A stretch of DNA of 64,000 bases from positions 59,381 to 123,380 of the forward strand of contig RQTK01000227.1 of assembly GCA_003991915.1 (NCBI GenBank). The letters run 5' to 3'. The notes under the pieces were generated by a model. It searched no databases. It was not told where the DNA came from and saw nothing but the letters and a program-made list of their open reading frames with translations. Of this stretch, positions 1-15,300 are shown piece by piece. The position numbers and the translations under genes are program-made. This stretch comes from Elysia chlorotica. Taxonomy: Eukaryota > Mollusca > Gastropoda > Plakobranchidae. Numbering within the stretch: the first letter of the stretch is position 1; each line of letters opens with the position of its first letter.

Positions 1-3
1 ATG

Positions 4-44
<41 letters not shown>

Positions 45-357
45 GATGATAATGATGATAATAATAATTATAATAAAAATAATAATAATTGAAATAATAT
101 ATCTATGCAATAGGTGGTATAAACTTATGTGGACAAGACTACTTTTCTACACCAGGCATATTGTGCAAAAGTATCAAAAGCAGGTGTATATGATTATGGA
201 GGAATTCAATAGATAGAACATTAAATATAATTGTGTATATTATTGATGCATGTTACTGAACCTTTTAATTAATGTATGCGACACCAGAGCATGTTATAAT
301 TAACTTTGAATCAGTCAGGAAAGTCGATGCAGTGTTTCTAAAATTGCTTTTCCTCAG
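1..357. other. Intron sequence with (ATA/ATG)n microsatellite
   Basis: The first 75 bases are an ATA-rich trinucleotide microsatellite with ATG variants. The rest is AT-rich intron leading to a pyrimidine-rich 3' splice site (ag at 356-357) before the first synaptotagmin exon. The open frame here is just the repeat read as isoleucine and methionine codons. Confidence 0.7.
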
Positions 358-1453
358 ACCCGTATGTGAAAATTTACTTGTTGTACAACGGACAGCGCAT
401 TGCTAAGAAGAAAACCCACGTGAAGAAAAGGACTCTCAACCCGGTTTTCAACGAGTCATTTCTCTTTGACGTTCCTTACAATGAAGGGCTGCAGGTAAAA
501 ATCGTTCAAGTGTTAAGACTGGCTTAAATTTTTGTAGGTTTATGAGCAGTAGGTCTCATTGCAAAAATTGTGGTTTTTGTATGCATCCTTTTTTATACGT
601 AAAAATTTCATCAGAAAAAATACATACCTGAAGCCACTTTACTTACACTGTTTTTTCTAAACCTCTATCATGGACCATATGCCTGCCCTTTGATCTTGTT
701 TTGTGATGATAAAAAAAATAAAAAAGGTCTAAGTGTTGCGGTGCATTTACCGAATCCTCTGAACCATAACCTTGTATCCAGTAAACTAAATGGAACAAAC
801 TTCTATTTTATTTCTCATATGCATGTTCCTCATGCAAGTGAATTAGCTATCAAAGTTACAAAAGTCTAGTGCTGTATATAATTAAGTAACAAACAAACAG
901 AATTACTTGTTTTCAACACAAGAAGGTTTTTAGTCCAATAGAATATATGTAGCCTATGCTGCAAGTTTCCGCTCATAGTCATAATTACTTTATTTTTTTA
1001 AAAGAGGTTTATATAAACTGTTGCAGGCCTTACTTCATTGTGAATGGCGAAGTCATGAAGGACTTTCTGTATATGGAAAGAAGGAAATTATTACAAGATG
1101 GTTTTTATTACTTTGTAACAAAAGATGAAGCACATTATGGCATACATAATCCTGCATGTTCATATTCCATTCGTCCATAACATTTCTACCTGGATCATTT
1201 TTTTACTTTGATGTCTTTCTAACAAAAGGTGAAGCATATTATGGCATGTATAACCCTCCATGTTCATATTCTCTTCCTGCAGAACATCTCCCTGGAGCTG
1301 CTGGTCCTCGACTGGGACAGGATGACCAAGAACGAGGTTGTCGGCCGCCTCGAGATCGGCGCCAAGTGCGAGGGCCAGGAGGCGAGCCACTGGAGCGAGG
1401 TCATAAACTGCCCCAGGAAGCAGATCGCAGAGTGGCATAAGCTCCAGGACTAA
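358..1453 (+). CDS. SYT4: Synaptotagmin 4/11-type protein, last two exons (C2B domain), partial
   Basis: Two exons are visible, 358-494 and 1283-1453, joined in phase 0 (donor CAG|GTAAAA, acceptor ctgcag|AACATC). The first begins two bases into the Asp codon of the DPYVK motif and carries the KKKTHVKK polybasic strand of C2B; the second carries [12 protein letters not shown] and ends ...[14 protein letters not shown], the WHxL box of synaptotagmin C2B domains. The KKTHVKK...NEVVGRLE...HWSEV pattern is that of the Syt4/11 subfamily, which acts on dense-core and postsynaptic vesicle exocytosis. Two Ca2+-ligand aspartates of the second loop (DWD) are present, but the third position is Glu (KNE) rather than Asp. 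The transmembrane segment and C2A lie to the left of the window. The intron (495-1282) holds a 103-bp degenerate duplication reaching into exon 2. Confidence 0.9.
1112..1297 (+). repeat. Degenerate ~103-bp direct duplication spanning the synaptotagmin 3' splice site
   Basis: Segments 1112-1195 and 1216-1297 align nearly end to end (shared strings such as aacaaaag.tgaagca.attatggcat and catgttcatattc). The second copy contains the working acceptor (ctgcag|AACATCTCCCTGGA) and the start of the exon; the first has a decayed version (ccataacatttctacctgga) that lacks the AG. Confidence 0.7.
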
Positions 1454-4400
1454 GCTGCTATGCTGTTCCGTCACTCAGTTACGATAAAAGGTTCACTTAG
1501 AATCTTTAGGTCAAGATAACAAAGGATAATTTCTCACCTTTAATGCCACCATTTGAGAAGTAACGTCATAGATTAAAAAAAAACCCTGCAAAAACTGGTG
1601 TACAACTGTAAGCATACAAAATTGAATAATGTTTGAAAATCACATTTTGGCTCATCTCTTAGTGCACATAGGTGTATTTGAAAGTGTACAACATTAATAA
1701 TGTTACTTCTTACCTTAAATCTATCCTTGAAGTCAACAGTTTAATAGTGCTTAAAATAAAACAAAAGTATGCTAAGAAAACAATATCAAGCAGAGCAATT
1801 ATTTTGTTTCCTTTTCAGTGATCGTTCAGATTTATTAACCAGTCTTTTCCATTGTTTTATATTTTTGTTTCACAACAAAAGAAGGTAATTAGGCAAGTTG
1901 TACCAAACTTCTGCTAATGCATATATTTTTATCATGATCTTGAAGAAACTGAAAGCAATTCCAACTGCGATTCGTAAAATATGTGTGTATGAGGCTTGAA
2001 GAGTAAACTCTGAACCATCACACTACACAAAGCCATAGCAAAAGAAATGTATAGAACAAAAAAGCAATACTTGGTGAAAATGAATCTCAAAAATTTGTTA
2101 CCATCTTAAATGTCACTTTAATTTGTAAAACATAATTATGTTTGCCTTTGGCTTTCATTCTTCTGTCAGATTATTCAGAAACAATTTCTGAACAGAAATA
2201 ATTACACAAAATCTTGTCAAATAAAATCAAATGTACGTTTCATTCAATGGCACCTTTAAAACAATTTCAGGCGTCTGTTTTAAATCAAATAGAACTCAAA
2301 CTTCTGTGTCAGGTGAACTACATATTATAAATAGATCTAGTATCAGGTGCATACTATTCTGAGGAACATTATGAGAACCACTCATGTCAGTCTCAATACA
2401 TAGCCCCCTAACAGTGAAAAGCCAAACGTGTATATGTATCACAAAGGATGCGATCTAAAATCAGAAAATTGAAATGTAAACGAAAAGCTCCACCGTAAAA
2501 AAATAATTCTATTTAAGTCGAAGACAGAGGCCCCACTGAGCTTGCCACATAAATATTTATTATAGATGCTATAGCTAAATATGTATTGAATTGTCCCTTC
2601 GTGGCTTTGGTGGTGTTTCTGTTGTAACATGTGAGAACTGACAATTACCTGTATCTTCACTCAGTGTGTTGCGTGAACGACGATCCCACCGGTTGACACA
2701 ACTTCTGTTCTAGTGTACTATCTCTGAGTTTCTAAACCAACTTTTCCCCAGTGTTATTTGGCTCAGCTCCAATTTACCAGCTATCTGTGGATTCAGACCA
2801 CATTAGTCCATTCTGTCTGTAACAAAAGAATTTTTAGTGTATTGGTGAAAGCTGATAGGGAGATAAATCTTGATTTATAGAATGAATAAATAAGTCTGAA
2901 TTTAAACGTCACCTCACCCATTTATTTGTTGCTTTGTGTCTTCTTCATTTCATTCGTTTACAAAACTTTTATCTTCATCTGAAATTTCATCATGCCAGAT
3001 AGTAAAATGTCATGGAAATATATATCAAAGGCGTCTAAATACTTAGAAAAAGTTGAGAAAAAATTTAACGTACATTTAAAAAAGAAATATTTGATTGATA
3101 GTGTTATATAAACCTGACTATCAAACACACACAAAAAAACTTTGAAAGAAAATATTTTTAATTCCCATGCGCTGAAATATTAAAGAGAAAAAGTAACCAT
3201 GACTCAAAGTTGTTTGAAATAAACAATTTAATCTCGATTTAAAAAAAAGCTCTTCAGAGGTGAGTTCAAGATTTAGTTGAATTGGGACGTCCAACCTCAG
3301 CAGCAAGGCTAAATTACATTTAGAATTAGATGAAATGAAAAATTTTTTTTACCTGCAGTTAATTTCTAATCAGCGTTCAAACACAATTTTACTCTGTCAT
3401 TACAATCAGTTGGTTAGAAAGTAAAATTATACATCGATCATCTCTATTCCCTTTTCACCTTTTAATTTTTAGAAAACAAAATCTATGAGTTAGAAGAGTG
3501 ATATATTTCTTGAATCTTTAATCCAAAACAAACCCCATCAGACTTTGGCCAGTTCGTATGCAGTGTAGTTTTTTCCACCTGGATCTATCCAACTGAAAGG
3601 TAGATCTTAACTCAGGTATAAAAAAATCCCCGAATTGCCAGAGATCTATCCTGGTTTCCGCTCATTAATAAGGCTGTGCTTTGTTCATAAAATATAATTA
3701 TTCTCATATATATACATATATTATATATCTTTTTTTTTCATCATTTCAAACCAATTGTTGTGCACATATATTATGGATTTGGTCATGAAAACTGAAATAA
3801 AAAAAAATAATTGAAAAAAAGTTGAAAAAGCAGAAAAGCATAATAATCCTAAATCTGAAGTGTTGATGGAATTTTGTTCAAACAACCAAAAAAAAAAAAA
3901 TGACTTTAACTTTCATGAATTGTGAACTTTAATATTATATTTTTTTCAATCTTAAATTTAAAAACAAAACCACCAAAATTGTGTAACTATGTTCATGATA
4001 TGATTTCATACCCAAACTTGTTGGCAAGTCTTTTGTCTCCAAGAATATCATGGTTAGAACCATCAACAAGTATCTTCACTAGCTGTAAACCCACACCATT
4101 TGTGTTTGTGTACATTATCTCCTCCAGCGATATAACTTATGTTTGACGTTCGTTGCTATGGTGTTGTTTGCTGACTTTGTCTAGCAAAGCTCGTATAAAA
4201 TATAATTAATGCATGCTCATTTTCAGTAACCACTACTGGTACAAATTAAAAAATATATACTGTGGTTTTAAAGAAAAAAAATTTCAAAATTTGAAAAAAT
4301 ATTCTGCTGGCTTAATTCAGATAAAAAAGCTTGTGAAGTTTTTATTGTTAAAAAAATTGCATGAAGTTTTACTACAATTCTGTATGGAAAATTAAAAAAG

Positions 4401-7093
4401 AAAAGAAAAAAGATACCAGATGGACTGCATCTGTATTTTTTTTTTATCTTTTTAAGTTATCAATAATTACAGAACTATTACTATACAATGTATATGTATA
4501 ATGTCACATAATAAAGTGAAAAATGCTGGGTTTTTTTCATAAAATGTTTATTTAAGTCATATAAAAAAAATACAAAAAATACCCGTAACACCTGACAAAT
4601 CAAGCTTTCAAAGCCTTTTAAGATCAGTATCAATGAGTGGATAGAATTAGCAGGCTTAATACAATACTGGTTTACAATACAAGATAGGCAACCATTCACC
4701 GGTATAACGAGGGTTTTGCTTTGTACCCTCCATGCATGGAAAATGAACAGGGCATGACATAAACGGAAATAAAATAAGGGTTTTTCAATACTCTCAATGA
4801 AATAGATCTGTAATACCAACATTGTGAATTAAAATAGATGTATAATATCAAACGGTGCAAAGTTGATACGCAATAACACAGTCATCTGTTTCCTGAGCAG
4901 TCCCACTCTTCAGTTTGCTCTCTACACTAGGCCAAGCTGGCATTAAATCCATACCAGGATGCATAGCACAGCTGGTTCTGCATGTCAGGCTATATATATA
5001 TATATAGAAAGGAGTTGTCTCAGGGGACAGACAGAACTTGTGCAAAAATAAACTAAAAACAAAAACTTGTGGAAATTATGGTTGTCATAAAAGAAAGAAA
5101 ATAAAGTTTCGTCAAAATTATTGCATAGTTTTTTGTCTTTCTCTGTTGTCAGTATTATTGTCTGGAAATACACCAACTTGACCTGGACTTTGTTGTAAAA
5201 GCCTAATTTGACTAGAATTATGCAATGAAAAAAAAATGTAGCTATGTTAGCTATGACCAGTTTTAAGATTGTGGATGAAGACAAAGATGACTTCATTTTT
5301 TATATGGTTACCTTAGTAACAGGGACAAACATTTTGTGTTAAAAAAAATTTAAACATAGATTTTTCAAAATCATTTGAATGTCTTTTATGGCTTTTGTAA
5401 AATACATATTTTGTATCATATAAAAAAAGACATGCCCTGGCTTCTCAATATATCAGATCTTACATAATCTGATCAGGGGAAGAACTTATAAAGCTATCAG
5501 TTTTACAGTTGTACTGAACCTTTTCTATGATACTAAGGTAGCGAAGACAACACAAATAATTGTTTATGGTAATAATACATTAAAACTTTATGTACGCAAG
5601 AGGAGATTAAAAAATTAGGCGTCACAGACGTGCAAAGGTTTGATCATCAACGACATCATATTTAAAAAATGCCCGCCATGACAACATACAAGCATAACTC
5701 CTAGAATTCTGTCTTCTTGAGTATTCATTACAAATATATTTGAAATTTATGATGTATGTACATATATATGGAGACACACATTAAAAAAATCTTACTTAGA
5801 ATCATTGAAAAATGTACTGACAAAAAACAACAACAAACAAACAAAACACAAAAGCAAACCAAAACACCAACCACAGACAAAAGACACACAAAGAAGAATA
5901 TATAAAATTGCTTGCATTGTTTTGTAGTACCATAAAAATTCTGTACACGCTAATTGACTGCCATAGTGCCAGCCACAGCCAATGGAAAATTAGAAAATAA
6001 AGTAGAAAGAGTCTTTAAAAGAATTTTTTTAAAAAGGTACCTATATATGTATTTAAATTCTGGGAGTTACGTCTCAACTTATTGAATAGCATCATTATGT
6101 TAGTGGAACAAATTGATATGGTGTTTATTCACCCCTAAGTTGTCTAACCAATCCAGCCAAAGACAAGTAGAGGTAAATTAATCTCTGAATTACAATATAA
6201 TAATACCATTATTAATAGTAAGTATAGTTAATCTATCAATTATTGACATTTGGGGGAAAAAAATCTTCCAATCCCATCTTTCACCTCCCTACAGCTCTGC
6301 CAAGCACTGCGAAAATCTGTCTACAATATCTAATTAGACCCATTCAATGAAGAACCATTTTTAGATTTGAGTGATTCATATAAGTGCTGGAAAGGACTTT
6401 TTTTTAATTACACAAAAAGATGATCTTAGGTGAATTGAATTAAAACTTGTGATACTTAAGGGCACAAAAAAAGAGGTCTTTTTTTTTAGAACTTGATAAT
6501 CATCAAAATAGGCAGTTAAAGTGTTCATGTCATCTTTTATAAGTTGTTATCAGCTTAGCAATGTGTTAACTTGTAATTTGTGGCTGCATCATGATGCAAT
6601 ATTTAGCATTATATTTTGGGATTTCAAAATAAAACTTTGTAGACTTAAAACAGAAAAAGAGATTTAAAAAATTGAAAAAAAATAGTTTCTTCAACTGCAC
6701 ATAAAAAGATCAAAACAGCCTTGCAATTTGCATATCATTACACCTGATTAAAGGAGAATAAAGTTTGTTTTTTTGTTGTTGTGTTTTTTATGACCTATAT
6801 ACATGAAGCCAATGTCCATAAAAAAGCAGTACATCATGCATTCATGGTGCATTCTAGTACATTAGCTTGAACGCTTTGACTCTTTGAGTCATTCCATGAG
6901 TTGTCATTACATCTTTTTTCTATGATGCAGTGTAAGACAAACATCTTGATATCATCACTACCCATTATGTTTACATTTTAAGTTCTGAAAACTTTAAGGT
7001 TTAAAAGTTTTAACTTTCAATCTACTCAATGATACAATCATGTAAACTTTTGCTTATTTTCATAAAATGGAAGCCTCAAAGACAATCATTGAT
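1454..7093. other. Convergent intergenic region, AT-rich, no gene seen
   Basis: It holds the 3' UTRs of the + strand synaptotagmin gene and the - strand KCTD gene. Poly-A/T runs and short AT microsatellites are frequent. Short open frames (for example 3121-3306, 4481-4822, 4985-5296) have low-complexity AT-rich codon content and match no family I recognise. I could not assign transcript ends. Confidence 0.6.
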
Positions 7094-11066
<3,973 letters not shown>

Positions 11067-12370
11067 TTTAGAACATTCAAATGCAGAGCTTATATCAGAT
11101 CTATAGAGAACTTAGTCATTTTTTTTCTAGTTAAAAGCCTGATCATTTACGATGATGTGTTGAGACGCTTAGCTTTGCAAAGTAACCCAGGTTAGATCTC
11201 CAGTGCGGCAAGTTGTTTGTAAACAAGTGCAAAGTTACGCTACTCTTGCATAACAAGTGGCATAACTTTACTCAATAATGAAAGTAGCCGGTGTAGACTA
11301 AAAAAGGATATACTGCAAAGAGATTCCTCTTACAAAGGCACATTTTTTTTTTATCGGTTATGGGTAATGTACAGTATTCGCTTACATGTATATTAATTAA
11401 AACTGAACAGCAACACCAAGATGGTTAAAAGAAAAAAAGTCAATTGGAATACAGTCTTAACTTCTGAATTGATACTATAAACGAACCATAGAGTGCTTTG
11501 CTAATGCAAAAATGGTGCTGTGGCTCTTTATCGTTTAATTTGGCTCTTATTATAACTATTTTTTTTGCCAATTTCGTTCGTGTTAATCTGATGAGGAAAA
11601 ATCACGTTCAATTAACTATCGCTTTAATGCTTTAATTCTTGTGGTTTGTTGTTAAACTTAAATGTGATTTTTAATATGGACCCCAGTCTCTAATGAAAAA
11701 AATAAAATAAAAACAACAACACAATAATAGAATAAAGAAAAATTATTATAATAATAATAGAAAAAACCAGCACTGCCGGCACGTGTATGCGTAAATGAAA
11801 TATACACAGGAGCGTTTGTGATTGACTCCTATGCGTATAGTCTACTCCTTCGACGCTAGTAAATGATCTTTATGGGATTTACGAAACAAAACTATACATA
11901 ATTTAAAAGAACGTCCAACATATGGGTTAACCATCTAACTGTGAGATTGTTCTCTATAGAAGAAGGGAGAGAATGCTCTCCCTCTCTCCGGGTTTAACGT
12001 CTCCTAAGTTCCCCTGAGGGTTCCTATACGACGAGATTAGCTTGATCGTCATATCCTTTTTTTTAACCCCACTTGCTAGGACTTTTTTTTCGACTCAACA
12101 ACTTTATCCGTTACCGCAAAGCGAAGTACAAACTCGCTTCCTCGGTTACAAGATGGCGTCTAAGTTAAAGTTTCAAGATGGCGTCTAAGATGAAGTTTTT
12201 GTGAAGCTTATACAAAAAATACAAAAAAAAACAAAACAACAACAACAAAACAAACACACACACACACACACAAAGAAACAACCAACAAACTAGACCTAGA
12301 TATAGACCTATAAAAATCTGTACATACATTTTTTTTGTTCAAGAATTCCCATGCATTTTTGGCCTTCGTC
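11067..12370. promoter_or_regulatory. Divergent intergenic region between the KCTD gene and TPGS2
   Basis: About 1.3 kb separates the two divergent start codons, so both promoters and 5' UTRs should lie here. The clearest candidate signal is a pair of AAGATGGCG boxes at 12150 and 12175. A short (CA)n is at 12253-12273. No TATA box could be picked out with confidence from the AT-rich background. Confidence 0.5.
12149..12190 (+). promoter_or_regulatory. Tandem AAGATGGCG boxes (YY1-like), candidate TPGS2 promoter element
   Basis: The string caagatggcgtctaag occurs twice, 25 bp apart, about 190 bp upstream of the TPGS2 start. AAGATGGCG is the core of the animal YY1 motif, common just downstream of start sites in TATA-less housekeeping promoters. 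Both ATGs here run into stops within 12 codons, so they are not the main start; they could act as short upstream ORFs if transcribed. Confidence 0.4.
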
Positions 12371-15300
12371 ATGGATGGCTCAAAGACAAGAAACTATTTA
12401 GAGAAAATGACAATGTGCATTGTTAGCTACCTAGGTTTGTTATTCTTAATTTCATCATAATAGTATGATTTTACACCTTTGGTATGCGTTTTTATGTCTT
12501 AAATTACCCATAGTGCTAGTGGCTTGAGTACAATAATGAAATATTCCCGGGAGGTCCATGGCAGGCTGCTATTGGCATCTTTACTCTTTGCAATGTTGAC
12601 ATGTAGAAGACAGCAAGCGCAAAATGCTTCCATTTCCTGATGACTTTTTCAATACAAATACAACTCTTGAATCTCAGTAGAAAAAAGCTGGAAGATCTAA
12701 ATTCTTAATTTAAAAACATCCTCAGCAAAGAAATTGATTTATCTCTAGATCTATACTTGAGTTTTCTACTGAGGCTACTATTAGTAGTAATTATATCTAG
12801 GCCTAGTTGTTGTGCTTTGCCTATCAAGACTTAAATGGAACAAAAATTAAAGGGATAAATATTATGTCTCAAAATAATGTAAAGCAAAAGAAATGTCCAA
12901 AGTATTGTACTGCATTCAAGCACTACACAAATATTCAAATGGGAAAAAAAAGTTAAAATTAGTATTTATATAAATATTGATTTGAATTTTACAGACAGTG
13001 ATCCTTTTTCATCTGAAGGAAAGGTCTCATCGTTGTCTCCCATGAATATAAAACTGGCTTTTATCCTCTTTTTTTTTTTAACAGAGAAAAAAAGTGGAAT
13101 ATGTCAAGTGAAGAATGATGTGAAGGTTCCCTCAGAAAGAGCAGCCATATTGATGTGGGAACAGGTATTAAAAAGCGTACATGTGTGTAAAAAAGAAAAA
13201 AAAAAACCCACAAAATACTTTTTGCTACATAACTCAAGGAGGTGTTTTATTTTCTAAATGACTATGTACAATGATTTGGTAATTTAGCATTTGATTATAC
13301 TGTAGTGGCAAATTAGTTGCATTTATATTGACAGATATCTGAGGTAACCTTAAAGGAGAAGAGCGGAATAAAGTTTCGAAGACGAAACGGGAGTGTAGAC
13401 TTGAACTGGCCATGTAACCGGCTATGTGAAAAGAATGTAATGCCATTTTCGCCTGAACCTATCGATAGCCAAATGGTTTTGGTAAAATCTCAGAAGGATG
13501 TCTAGTTTTCTTGCCGCCAAATATTATTATATTAAAAGTATTATATGGTTAAAAAAAAAAACTGAATCAGAAGCTTATTTTTTTATCACCTGTAAAAGCT
13601 TTTCTTCTGAAACTTCCTCATTTTAAGATGGAATGCATTAGGTTGTGATATATTTATTGAATAATAGACCAAAAATGATCTGAGTTTGAGAGTATTATTT
13701 GCATCTTATAAAGGTCTCCGTAAATTAGATGATAAACATGGGAAACTGAGGGAATGACTGCTTTCAAGGATCGCTGTACATATTTAGTCATTCAGTTTGT
13801 TTGGACAAAGAAGAGAGTTTTCCAGCGCTGGATTTAGGTTGCAGGGGGCCCAGCTCAGGTGACACTATGGGAACTAAGTATTATTCTGAGTGCAATTTCA
13901 ACCTAAACGTGTGTTGGACTTGTTTGTTGAACATAAGCCTGCAAAGGCATAACTATGAACTTATTTCATTTGGTTCATCTTAAAAAAAGAAGCTTTGTAA
14001 ACTGGTGCGGCTCATGATTGTGATAAAGAAATGTGCAAATCGTTTGTGATTGATGAATATACTAGTCTCTATGCTGCGGTTTTCGTCTCTTTATCAGCTC
14101 TTTATCAGACATTTTTAAAGGCATCTGAAAGCCAAAACGAGTGATACTTTCTGAATGCAATTTTAATCAATTCTCTAAAGATCTATTTAAACGGAAAAAA
14201 ATTTTTCTATCTATGATTATTTAAGGGACTCAGCTGTAGTCCATTTGATTCACCGTAATGAAGAGGTGTTCTCTTCACTTTGGAATGCTTTGTACAAGAC
14301 GGTACATCATACATAGATTCAAATCAGGTTTAGTGTGTTACAGGCTGCACTGACCTTTTGAAGAATTTAAGTGTGAAGTCCATTATGTAACTGATCCGTC
14401 TGTATGTTATTTCAATCAACTTCACACCATATTCAAGCCTGCCCATCTCGCTCATCTCTTATTCACATGCGCAAATATGTTAAGGGGGGAGAATTTTGAT
14501 TTCTCCAGGCCAAAGTCATACACACCACTTTTTTTTTTTTTGCTTTTTTAAAAATCATTTCCTTTTTTTTTTTTGGGGGGGGGGGGGGGGGGGCGGGTTG
14601 TTTTCCTTGTCTGCCCGTGAATGCAGACGGCAGGACACTTACTGGTGATCATGCAACGGCGTTCTTCTCATAACTATCTCTTATCTCTCGAGCTCACTGT
14701 GGGTAGAATTCAAGACAAATGCTTTCTCCAGGTCCACAAAAGCCATGTAAAGTCTTTTGTTGGCTGCTAGGTATTTCTCCTGCAGTTGTCTGACAACGAA
14801 GATTGCATCTGTTGTGCCCCTGCCTGGGACGAAGCCAAACTGAGACTCGTCGATCGACACCACCTGTCTAATGAGGCTGTCCACAATCCTCTCTAAGACT
14901 TTCATGACCTGCTCCGTCAGCTTGAGTCCACGGTAGTTGCCCCTATCCAATGCATCCCCTTTGCACTGGTGATCATGCAACGGCGTTCTTCTCATAACTA
15001 TCTCTTATCTCTCGAGCTCACTGTGGGTAGAATTCAAGACGAAAAAGTAATTAAAATAAACAAACCCTGGAAGATACAAATTAGAGCCCCCTGCCTCTTG
15101 TGATGGAAGCAGCACCTAAGAATGACCTATGTACATTTCCTGGCACCAATCTGTTAACTCTGTCTAACCCTATCCTCTCTCCCTTTTGTTATCATAGGCA
15201 CAACGTAATTAAGTGTTGTCACATCAGTGTCAACCTATCTTCTTCATTGTCTTCCGATTTGTAAATTTCGTAGATGAAAGCATTTTTAATAAAGTCTGCC

